This document shows positions 25,320 to 32,392 of a stretch of DNA of 42,153 nt, piece after piece. Numbering within the stretch: position 1 is the stretch's first letter; each line of letters opens with the position of its first letter. A program made the translations under genes and the position numbers. Below the pieces are notes generated by a model that was not told where the DNA came from, did no database searches, and was given only the letters and a program-made list of their open reading frames with translations. Source of the DNA: Hyphomicrobiaceae bacterium. GTDB lineage: Bacteria > Pseudomonadota > Alphaproteobacteria > Rhizobiales > Hyphomicrobiaceae. Location: positions 1-42,153 of the forward strand of contig JALHMC010000035.1 in the NCBI GenBank assembly GCA_022844225.1. Reading direction: 5' to 3'.

Positions 25320-25672
25320 CGCGCTCTAATCCCTGGATCGTTACCTCGCGTCGGGTGCCGGTTACCGGCCTTCTTGGCCGACTCGTCCCATCCGCGGTGC
25401 CAGTCTCGACCAACCCCCTCGATCCATCACCGGATCCGGACTTGGCCGACCGCACAAAGGCACCTTCTAATGGGCAATGGATGGCGACTGCAACGACTTG
25501 TCGTGCGGCAGTGCACAATGAACCGACGTTTTTTGGTTTATGCCGCTTCCTCGGGTGCCGTTGGAGGGGCAACGATCCAGCCGGAACGCCATGCTTGACG
25601 CCATGGTCATGCCTCACGCATGCGCCAAAGGGTCGTGTTGCACCTAGGCAACGCAGGGATTAGCTGAAGCGC
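25320..25672. other. 353-base divergent intergenic region
   Basis: It lies between the start of the Kor flavoprotein gene and the start of ccmC, so it must hold promoters for both. Short open frames on either strand show no domain, and the longer frames are antisense extensions of the flavoprotein gene. A 26-codon frame ending near 25599 (MNRRFLVYAASSG) was seen but not supported. No riboswitch or clear operator was recognised. Confidence 0.45.
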
Positions 25673-26440
25673 ATGACACGAACGGCGACATTGGCAGAGC
25701 GGCTGGCGAACCCAACACGGTTCATGTCGCTTTCCGGGCAGCTATTGCCCTGGATTTCCGGCCTTACGGCCGTAATCATCGGTGTTGGCTTGTGGCTGAG
25801 CTTTACGGCGCCCCCCGACTACCAGCAAGGGCACACCGTTAAAATCATGTTCATCCACGTGCCGTGTGCCTGGCTTGCAATGGCCACATACCTGCTGGTG
25901 GCCATCTCGAGCATGGGTCTTCTCGTGTTCCGGCACCCGCTCGCCGACGTCTCCGCGAAGGCCGCCGCACCCATCGGAGCGGCATTCACCCTGTTGGCAC
26001 TTGTTACCGGATCTCTCTGGGGAAAACCCATGTGGGGCGCGTACTGGGTCTGGGATGCCCGCCTCACGTCGGTACTGATTCTGTTTTTCCTGTACCTGGG
26101 ACTGATGGCGCTGCGCTCCTCGCTCGACGACGAGGCTTTAGCGGGCCGCTTGACGGCGCTGCTGGCATTGGTCGGGGTAATGATCTTGCCCGTCATTAAA
26201 TTCTCTGTCGATTGGTGGAACACGCTCCACCAACCGTCGACGCGCTTCACGGCGACCCTTGACCCGGCATTCCGGACACCGCTGCTGGTGATGGCGGCCG
26301 GGTTCACGCTGATGATGATTGCGCTCCATCTCAAAGCGATGCGCAACGAGATACTGCGACGTCGGGTGAAAGCGGCAACGATCAGGGCCGTGGAGCGCGC
26401 AAGCCGCGGCGAGGCCGCGCGCGCTTCGCCGACAGACTAA
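25673..26440 (+). CDS. ccmC: haem transporter/handling protein CcmC
   Basis: A 255-residue polytopic protein of the haem-handling family. The tryptophan-rich periplasmic motif WGAYWVWDARLTS (121-133) is diagnostic. Conserved flanking histidines lie in IHVPCAW (His62) and WWNTLHQPSTRF, which in CcmC ligate haem before transfer to CcmE. About six membrane helices are evident. It acts in System I cytochrome c maturation in the inner membrane. The gene starts a ccmC-ccmD-ccmG run; ccmA and ccmB, usually immediately upstream in Rhizobiales, are not here. The window also encodes two c-type cytochromes that would need this system. Confidence 0.95.
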   Translation: MTRTATLAERLANPTRFMSLSGQLLPWISGLTAVIIGVGLWLSFTAPPDYQQGHTVKIMFIHVPCAWLAMATYLLVAISSMGLLVFRHPLADVSAKAAAPIGAAFTLLALVTGSLWGKPMWGAYWVWDARLTSVLILFFLYLGLMALRSSLDDEALAGRLTALLALVGVMILPVIKFSVDWWNTLHQPSTRFTATLDPAFRTPLLVMAAGFTLMMIALHLKAMRNEILRRRVKAATIRAVERASRGEAARASPTD

Positions 26441-26453
26441 AGGACGGACAAGC

Positions 26454-26618
26454 ATGGATCTCGGTCCGCATGCGGTGTTCATATGGCTCTGCTACGCCAC
26501 AGTCGCGATCGTCGTTGCGGCGATGATCATTACGCTTTGGCTTGATGGGCGGCGCTACCGGCGCGAGTTGAAAGCGCTCGAAAGCAGAGGCTCCGAACGC
26601 AGCAGTGGCTCGGCTTAA
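26454..26618 (+). CDS. ccmD: haem exporter protein CcmD
   Basis: A 54-residue small membrane protein: MDLGPHAVFIWLCYA, one helix (about 7-30), then the basic tail DGRRYRRELKALESRG. This is the CcmD design, a helix followed by an Arg/Lys-rich cytoplasmic end. It helps release haem-loaded CcmE from the CcmABC complex. It starts 13 bases after ccmC with AAAGGACGG as ribosome-binding site, and ends 10 bases before the chosen ccmG start. Confidence 0.9.
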   Translation: MDLGPHAVFIWLCYATVAIVVAAMIITLWLDGRRYRRELKALESRGSERSSGSA

Positions 26619-26628
26619 GGCGAACGCT

Positions 26629-27237
26629 ATGCAAAAAATCCAGACCGCGCCTGAGAGTCTACCCCCACCAAAGCGGCGACGCCTACTGCCGGCGCTCGCA
26701 CCGGTCATCATCTTCGTTGCCGTAGCCAGTCTGTTCCTGGTTGCGCTTCAGAAGGGTGACCCAACCAAAATCCCGTCGGCGCTCATCGGGCGTCCTGCAC
26801 CCATCGTGGACCTTCCTCCCGTGCCGGGCCTGACGCGCGCCGGTGTTGCCGTGCCAGGGTTCGCCACTGAAAGTCTCGCCCAGGGGAAGCCGACCGTTGT
26901 GAATTTCTGGGCATCTTGGTGCTTGCCGTGTGTCGATGAGCATCCCTATCTGGTGGAGCTTGCTCGCCGCACCGGAGTGGCGCTCTACGGCATTAACAAT
27001 AAGGACCAGCCTGCCAACGCCGCTCGATTTCTGAGCCTCCATGGCAACCCGTATCGGGCGATCGGCGCCGATACCAACGGGCGGGCCGCAATCGAATGGG
27101 GCGTCTACGGCATGCCTGAGACCTTCATCGTAGACGGGAAAGGGACTGTGGTGTTCAAGCACGTCGGACCGATCACAGCCCAATCCCTGGAGCAGTCGGT
27201 GCTTCCTGCCTTGGCAAAGGCCAGCGCGGCGCCCTGA
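26629..27237 (+). CDS. ccmG: CcmG/DsbE thiol:disulfide oxidoreductase
   Basis: A 202-residue membrane-anchored periplasmic thioredoxin. An N-terminal anchor (about 20-40) is followed by the DsbE domain with the redox motif WASWCLPC (Cys98, Cys101), the acidic VDEHP after it, and the cis-proline region GVYGMPETFIVDG. It keeps the apocytochrome CxxCH thiols reduced for haem attachment. The ATG at 26629 follows AAGG; an upstream GTG at 26605, overlapping ccmD, would add 8 residues. It closes the ccmC-D-G run. Confidence 0.94.
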   Translation: MQKIQTAPESLPPPKRRRLLPALAPVIIFVAVASLFLVALQKGDPTKIPSALIGRPAPIVDLPPVPGLTRAGVAVPGFATESLAQGKPTVVNFWASWCLPCVDEHPYLVELARRTGVALYGINNKDQPANAARFLSLHGNPYRAIGADTNGRAAIEWGVYGMPETFIVDGKGTVVFKHVGPITAQSLEQSVLPALAKASAAP

Positions 27238-27324
27238 CTAGCTCTGTGACGTACCCGTCGAGCCTCGCTTCCGGGCAACAACGGCTCTAGGCTCGCCGCT
27301 GAGCTGACGGCGGGGGCTAACGAA

Positions 27325-28803
27325 ATGCATGATGTCGTTGTGGTGGGCGGCGGTGGTGCTGGACTGGCAGCTGCTGCGGAAGCCGCGGGTCTCGGAAGGC
27401 GTGTCATCCTGCTCGAGAAGGGCCAACGGCTCGGCGGAAGCACGGCATGGTCGGTCGGCTCGATCTCTGCATCGAATACGCCGCAGCAGCGCGCTGCTGG
27501 CATAGTCGACCACCCGGACGCTCATTTCGAGGACTTGGAGACTTTGGCCGGCTCGATGGCCAATCGCGACAACCGGCTCCTCAGACGCTTGCTCGTCGAC
27601 AACATCACCGACACGATGGCTTGGCTCGAGAAAGCTGGCCTCGTGTTCGTAGGCCCAAACCCGGAGCCACCCCATCGTCTCCCGCGCATGCACAATGTCT
27701 TGCCGAACTCGCGCGCATTTCCCGAGATGCTCGGGCTGCTTTGCCGGCAGCGCGGCGTCGAAATCAAGCTGCAGACGCTGGCCGATGAAATCATCATGGA
27801 GGGCGGGCGCGCCGTCGGAGTTCGCACGCAAAGCAATGCCGGCGGAAACCCGGAAGAGTTCATGGCACGAGGCGGTGTAGTGCTGGCCGGCGGTGACTTC
27901 GCCGGCAACACCGAGATGAAGGCCGAGCTTGCCGGCCTCGCGGCTGCGCACATCGACGCCGTCAACCCCGAAGCCACCGGAGATGCCATCCGGATCGCCC
28001 GTCAGATCGGCGCCGAGGTGGTCAACGGCGATATCGTGCGAGGACCAATCATGCGCTTTGTGCCGCCGCCTAGGGAGAGCCTGCTCCGGCGGCTGCCTCC
28101 GCGGCGTTGGCTGGCCCAAACCCTCGCTCTCGCTCACGCCTATCTGCCCGAGGCGGTAAAGCGGCCATTCGCCATGAGCTTCCTCGTCACGGCACTCGGC
28201 CCTTCGCGCGGCCTATTCGAGGCCGGAGCCGTACTCGTCAACCGAGAAGGTCGCCGTTTCGTCGACGAACTTGGCCGCCCAGCGGAAGCTGTCCCCAGTC
28301 AGCCAGGCGGGGTCGCCTACATCGTCATGGATCGAGAAATGGCGTCCCGTTTTTCGATCTGGCCCAACTTCATCTCGACCGCACCTGGGGTCGCCTACGC
28401 CTATCTCGCTGATTATAAGCGTAGCCGCCGTGACATCTACCACGAGGCGACCAACGCAACCGATTTGGCGCGGCGTCTCGGCATGCCCGAGGCCGCGCTG
28501 AACTCCGCGATCGCAGAGATCCGAGGCGACGGACGTTCGCGTATCGCTGATGGGCCCCTGGTCGCGCTCGGGCCGGTCCGGAGTTACGTCGTCTTCACCG
28601 ACGGCGGCTTGAGGGTGACGGCACGGCTCGAGGTCGTTGGCCGCGATGGGCTACCAATCCCTGGCCTATACGCCGCCGGCTCCACGGGGCAAGGCGGAGT
28701 ACTCCTCGAAGGGCACGGACACCATCTCGGATGGGCATTCGTATCGGGACGCATCGCCGGACGCCATGCGGCTTTGCAGATCCCCGCAAAGTTGCAGAGC
28801 TGA
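27325..28803 (+). CDS. FAD-dependent oxidoreductase, fumarate reductase/3-ketosteroid dehydrogenase-like
   Basis: A 492-residue flavoprotein of the FAD_binding_2 type. The dinucleotide site is VVVVGGGGAGLAAAAEAA at the N-terminus, followed by LEKGQRLGGSTAWSVGSI. Late motifs are FTDGGLRVTARLEVVGRDG and GLYAAGSTGQGGVLLEGHGHHLGWAFVSGRIAG, which form the C-terminal FAD-binding end. Members reduce or desaturate C=C bonds next to carbonyls. There is no haem domain and no signal peptide, so it is a soluble or peripheral enzyme of unknown substrate. It is 87 bases after ccmG and probably independent of it. Confidence 0.87.
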   Translation: MHDVVVVGGGGAGLAAAAEAAGLGRRVILLEKGQRLGGSTAWSVGSISASNTPQQRAAGIVDHPDAHFEDLETLAGSMANRDNRLLRRLLVDNITDTMAWLEKAGLVFVGPNPEPPHRLPRMHNVLPNSRAFPEMLGLLCRQRGVEIKLQTLADEIIMEGGRAVGVRTQSNAGGNPEEFMARGGVVLAGGDFAGNTEMKAELAGLAAAHIDAVNPEATGDAIRIARQIGAEVVNGDIVRGPIMRFVPPPRESLLRRLPPRRWLAQTLALAHAYLPEAVKRPFAMSFLVTALGPSRGLFEAGAVLVNREGRRFVDELGRPAEAVPSQPGGVAYIVMDREMASRFSIWPNFISTAPGVAYAYLADYKRSRRDIYHEATNATDLARRLGMPEAALNSAIAEIRGDGRSRIADGPLVALGPVRSYVVFTDGGLRVTARLEVVGRDGLPIPGLYAAGSTGQGGVLLEGHGHHLGWAFVSGRIAGRHAALQIPAKLQS

Positions 28804-28804
28804 C

Positions 28805-28820
28805 CGACACCAAGGTGTCG
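28805..28820. terminator. short palindrome between convergent genes
   Basis: CGACACC-AA-GGTGTCG is a perfect 7-bp inverted repeat, starting 2 bases after the flavoprotein stop and ending 8 bases before the stop of the convergent TPR-cytochrome gene. The loop is too tight for the full stem, so about 6 pairs could form. There is no T-run. It may be a weak bidirectional terminator or a chance palindrome. Confidence 0.3.
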
Positions 28821-28828
28821 ACACGAAT

Positions 28829-29839
28829 CTACTCCCGGACCTCCAGGCTGTTGATGTAGGCGACGATTTTGTCGACGTCGGCATCCGGCAGCTTGAACTT
28901 CGGCATCTCGTCGTGCGGCGCAGCGATACCGCGTGTCAATGGTTCCCTCAGCGCCTGCACAGGATGCAACTTGTGGAGGCTGCGGAAGGGCGGCGCGTTT
29001 GTGTTCGGGCTCGCACCTTCAGCACTGATCGCGTGGCAGCGCGCGCAATGCATCTCGACTAGTGCCTTGCCCGCGCTGATCAGACGCTCACTTTCGGCTG
29101 CCAGCTCCCCTGCAGCTCCAAGGCGGGCGAGGCCTTCTCGTGCGCCCGTCAATGCCGGATCGACGAGCAGGGCGCTTCGGAAATCAGCGACGGCCTCGGC
29201 TTTTCGGCCGGCAGCCTCGTGGGTGTAGGCGCGGTTATTGTACGCCAACCCGTAGAGAGGATTGATCGAGAGCGCCAGCGTGAAGTCCTCGATGGCACGA
29301 GGCAGATTACCCTGAGCTTTGTAGGCTAGACCGCGATTGTTGTAGGCGACGGCACTGCCGGGAGCGAGACGGAGCGCCTGAGAAAAGTCATCGATCGCCT
29401 GCCGCGCATCGCCCTTGACGAGGTAGGCATGACCCCGGCCGCTGTAGCCGAACACTGCCTTGGGCCGCAGGCGAATGACGTCGCCGAAGTCGGAGATGGC
29501 GGCATCGAGGTTGCGGCGCGCAACATGAACTTGCGCTCGGTAGCCATAGGCCTGTCCGTCGGCAGGGTTCAGCTTTATCGCCTCGGTCAAATCGGCCAAC
29601 GCAGCGTCGGTTGCACCCGCCTCCGCCCGGGTCCGCCCACGATTGCGATAGCCAAGGCCTTTCTGCTCAGCGGTTGCGCTGCTCCATTCGATGAGCTCAG
29701 AGCAGGCTTTGAGGCGGGCATCGGCGTTGCTGGCTGAACGGCACTTCGCTAGGGCATCCTCGGATGCCATACCGTAAGAAGCGCCGAAGAGAAGGAGCAT
29801 AACACCAGCCGCGAGGCCTATTCTGCCCAATGCCACCAT
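28829..29839 (-). CDS. periplasmic TPR protein with C-terminal cytochrome c domain
   Basis: A 336-residue exported fusion. A signal peptide (1-25, MVALGRIGLAAGVMLLLFGASYGMA) is followed by about five TPR repeats (roughly 60-235, with recurrent AYxNRGxAYxxxG and AIxDFxxALxLxP patterns). The C-terminal 85 residues form a class I cytochrome c domain with the haem-binding CARCH (265-269), an axial Met312 in HDEMPKFKL and the terminal helix VDKIVAYINSL. This is an unusual pairing of a protein-interaction scaffold with a redox centre. It lies downstream of a monohaem cytochrome and a carbonic anhydrase gene on the same strand. Confidence 0.9.
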   Translation of the reverse strand: MVALGRIGLAAGVMLLLFGASYGMASEDALAKCRSASNADARLKACSELIEWSSATAEQKGLGYRNRGRTRAEAGATDAALADLTEAIKLNPADGQAYGYRAQVHVARRNLDAAISDFGDVIRLRPKAVFGYSGRGHAYLVKGDARQAIDDFSQALRLAPGSAVAYNNRGLAYKAQGNLPRAIEDFTLALSINPLYGLAYNNRAYTHEAAGRKAEAVADFRSALLVDPALTGAREGLARLGAAGELAAESERLISAGKALVEMHCARCHAISAEGASPNTNAPPFRSLHKLHPVQALREPLTRGIAAPHDEMPKFKLPDADVDKIVAYINSLEVRE

Positions 29840-29948
29840 ATCCCCCTCTCCAAACTACTGGAAACTGCGCATCCTATCCGGATCGCTCGCGCTAAGCATG
29901 ATACGCGTCAACGATCGCCGGCACCGATTGAATTGCGGCGCCAGATGA

Positions 29949-30284
29949 CTACTTTTTCAGCGAAACGACATAGGCGATCAGGTGGCGGATCTCCGCTCTC
30001 GTCAGCGCGATGCCGGGCATCTCGGGATGCGGCAGTATGATCGCTGCCGCCAAGGTCTCCGGTGTCGTGCGCGGGCTGTTGGCGATCGCGGCAAAACTCG
30101 GCACGTCGGCACGCGGAGCAGTCCCACCAATTTCGTCAGTCAGATGACAGTTGGAGCAAAGCTTAGCGGCCAAGTCACGTCCGACACCGGCATCCGGGGC
30201 GGGCGACTGGGCTCGCGCTGGCGCCCATGTAATGGTGGAGCAAACGAGACTCGCGACGACGACAACTGCGGATGGCGATCGCAT
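29949..30284 (-). CDS. small periplasmic monohaem cytochrome c
   Basis: A 111-residue precursor. The signal peptide is MRSPSAVVVVASLVCSTITW plus APARA (cleavage near residue 25). The haem motif is CSNCH (43-47), with an axial Met89 in HPEMPGI and the C-terminal helix EIRHLIAYVVSL. The fold is a short class I cytochrome. The open frame continues far upstream, but the ATG ending at 30284 gives a proper signal peptide and follows GAGG. Its distal motif HPEMPGIAL is close to HDEMPKFKL of the adjacent TPR-cytochrome, which suggests related domains. It follows the carbonic anhydrase gene by 40 bases. Confidence 0.9.
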   Translation of the reverse strand: MRSPSAVVVVASLVCSTITWAPARAQSPAPDAGVGRDLAAKLCSNCHLTDEIGGTAPRADVPSFAAIANSPRTTPETLAAAIILPHPEMPGIALTRAEIRHLIAYVVSLKK

Positions 30285-30324
30285 GCATTGCCTCGTGATA
30301 ATGGGCACACGCCGAGGCCTCGAT

Positions 30325-30963
30325 TCAAACTTCGACGAAGACCCCTGTGCCCTCGTTGAGCACGGACAGGGCCCCGGTTGCAATGTCGAAATGTGCACCA
30401 TAGAGGGCAATGCGACCGCGTCCCTCGAGAATCTGAATGCAAGGGAAGGTCCGTAGATTGGCGAGCGAGGTCTTGATGCCCTCGCGCTCGAGCGCCGCGG
30501 CAAGCTCCCCCACGGGTCGAGTCGCGAGTCGGCTTCGCACATCATCGCGCGCATCATCGAGCATCGACATCCAGTTCGAGATGAATTTGGCCTCCGTCTG
30601 CCGTGCGGCGTCATGCTCAAGACAAGCGCGGATACCCCCACAGCCTGCGTGACCTATGACCATGATGTGACGGACCCGGAGGTTCAGTGCGGCGAACTCG
30701 AGCGCCGCCGACACGCCGTGGAACTTGCCTGTGGTCTCGAACGGGGGGACGAGATTCGCCACATTGCGCACAACGAACAACTCGCCCGGAACCGCCGAGA
30801 AGATGGTCTCGGGGTCGACCCGGCTGTCGCAGCAAGAAACGACCATGACGTCTGGTGTCTGGCCTCGCTCGGCGAGTTCCTCATAGCGGTGCTGATTCGG
30901 CGCATAGTGACGGAAACGGAACCGCCGATAGCGGTCGGCGAGCTGTTCGGGGAGAAGAGACAT
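30325..30963 (-). CDS. beta-class carbonic anhydrase
   Basis: A 212-residue beta carbonic anhydrase interconverting CO2 and bicarbonate. Zinc ligands and the catalytic dyad are CCDSRVD (Cys44, Asp46, Arg48) and HAGCGG (His105, Cys108). RNVANLVPP and GVSAALEFAALNL are family-conserved. It has no signal peptide and is cytoplasmic. The ATG at 30961-30963 gives the usual MSLLPEQLADRYRRFR N-terminus; an upstream extension is basic and non-conserved, and the ribosome-binding site is weak. It may be co-transcribed with the downstream cytochrome. Confidence 0.94.
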   Translation of the reverse strand: MSLLPEQLADRYRRFRFRHYAPNQHRYEELAERGQTPDVMVVSCCDSRVDPETIFSAVPGELFVVRNVANLVPPFETTGKFHGVSAALEFAALNLRVRHIMVIGHAGCGGIRACLEHDAARQTEAKFISNWMSMLDDARDDVRSRLATRPVGELAAALEREGIKTSLANLRTFPCIQILEGRGRIALYGAHFDIATGALSVLNEGTGVFVEV

Positions 30964-31158
30964 GGTGTAATCTTTATCTTTGGCCTGCGGATGCCTTCGC
31001 CGCATTAGGCGCGGGGCGCTGTGCCTTCGTATCACCATGCATCATCCGGTGCATGGGCTAAGGCTCCGAGGCGCCATGCTCCGATCAAACCCGTATCGGC
31101 CCGAGCGTCAAGCATCGTCCCCAGTCTGTCAGCGCACGATCCGACCCGGCACGAAAGG

Positions 31159-32199
31159 TCAGCCCACAGCCTCGGCCGCTAAGCGCAGAACGTCGAGATC
31201 GGCGCAGGAGAGGAGCAGTGTGCCAATCTTGTTGCCCTGGGAGGCGGCCTTCCACTCCTTGAGACGCCCCTTGATGCGGTCAGCGTTGCCGACCAGGAAC
31301 AACTCGTCGATCATCTTGTCCGGGACGGCTGCCATTGCATCCTTGCGGCGCCCACCGAGGAACGCATCCTGAATCTCGACGGCCGCGTCCTCGTAGCCGA
31401 GCCTTTTTGCGTAGTCGTTGTAAAAATTTTTCTCACGTGCGCCCATGCCACCCACATACAGCGCCACCTCGGGACGAAGCTGATCGCGACACTTGTCGAG
31501 ATCGGGGCCCATCGCGACCTTGACGAAGGGCGTGATGTCGAAATTCTCGAGCGACTGCGGGCGACCTGCGGCGGCCATGCCTTCGAGCACGGGCTTGACG
31601 ATGATGTCGGCCTTCTCGGGGCTCATGAAGATCGGCTGGACGCCATCCGCCACCTCGCCCGCTGTGCGAAGGCCGGCCGGCGCAATCGCAGCCGTATAGA
31701 TCCGAATGTCGGGATTCGGCTTCAGGATCGACTTGAGAGGCTTGCCAAGTCCGCTGGCACCTGGACCTTGATAGGGGATCTGGTAGTGCTCGCTCGAATG
31801 CTGCAACGGCTCCTCGCGCGCGAAGATTTTGCGCAGGATCGCGACATACTCCTTCATTCGTGAGAGCGGCTTGCCGTAGGCCACGCCATGCCAGCCCTCT
31901 ACGACCTGCGGTCCAGATGGTCCAAGACCGAGCAGAAACCGCCCCTGCGACATAGCGGCGAGAGTCATCGCTGTCATAGCCGTGCAGGCCGGCGTGCGGG
32001 CCGGGATCTGCATGATACCCGTACCTGCCTTGATCCGGCTCGTGCGGGCCAAGGTCCACGCAATCGGCGTCACGCTGTCGATGCCGTAGGATTCTCCCTG
32101 CCAGACCTGATCGTATCCGAGCTTTTCAGCCTCGAGGACGAGATCGGTATTGGGACCGCCTTCATCGCCAGCGTAGCGCAACAGCATTCCAAGTTTCAT
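31159..32199 (-). CDS. LLM-class (F420/FMN) flavin-dependent oxidoreductase
   Basis: A 346-residue luciferase-like TIM barrel of the F420-dependent-type branch: MKLGMLLRYAG, YDQVWQGESYGIDSVTPIAWTLARTS, AGTGIMQIPARTPACTAMTAMTLAAMSQGRFLLGLGPSGPQVVEGWHG, and the C-terminal LVGNADRIKGRLKEW. Many proteins annotated this way in Proteobacteria probably use FMN because the hosts are thought not to make F420. The substrate is unknown. It is unrelated in detail to the 413-residue LLM protein at 7.4 kb. The ATG at 32197-32199 follows GGGAG. It is a stand-alone gene. Confidence 0.88.
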   Translation of the reverse strand: MKLGMLLRYAGDEGGPNTDLVLEAEKLGYDQVWQGESYGIDSVTPIAWTLARTSRIKAGTGIMQIPARTPACTAMTAMTLAAMSQGRFLLGLGPSGPQVVEGWHGVAYGKPLSRMKEYVAILRKIFAREEPLQHSSEHYQIPYQGPGASGLGKPLKSILKPNPDIRIYTAAIAPAGLRTAGEVADGVQPIFMSPEKADIIVKPVLEGMAAAGRPQSLENFDITPFVKVAMGPDLDKCRDQLRPEVALYVGGMGAREKNFYNDYAKRLGYEDAAVEIQDAFLGGRRKDAMAAVPDKMIDELFLVGNADRIKGRLKEWKAASQGNKIGTLLLSCADLDVLRLAAEAVG

Positions 32200-32392
32200 C
32201 TCAACCGCTCCCACGTTCGGGCAACCAGCCCGGGACGCCCAATGTCATTTGCCCCGCGACCGTTGACACGACCACGCTGCCTTATTCCAAAGGCTAGCCG
32301 AGCGCCCTTCTGAATGCACGCGTGCTCTGACGGCGAGCGGCGACCGCGCGCTACGCCGTAGAACAACATCATTTGTGGGAACCGCTCAGCCG

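Noticed and set aside
23760..25598. 612-codon forward open frame opposite the Kor flavoprotein
   Set aside because: The reverse frame has FAD, NAD(P) and ferredoxin motifs; the forward frame is an artefact of biased third codon positions.
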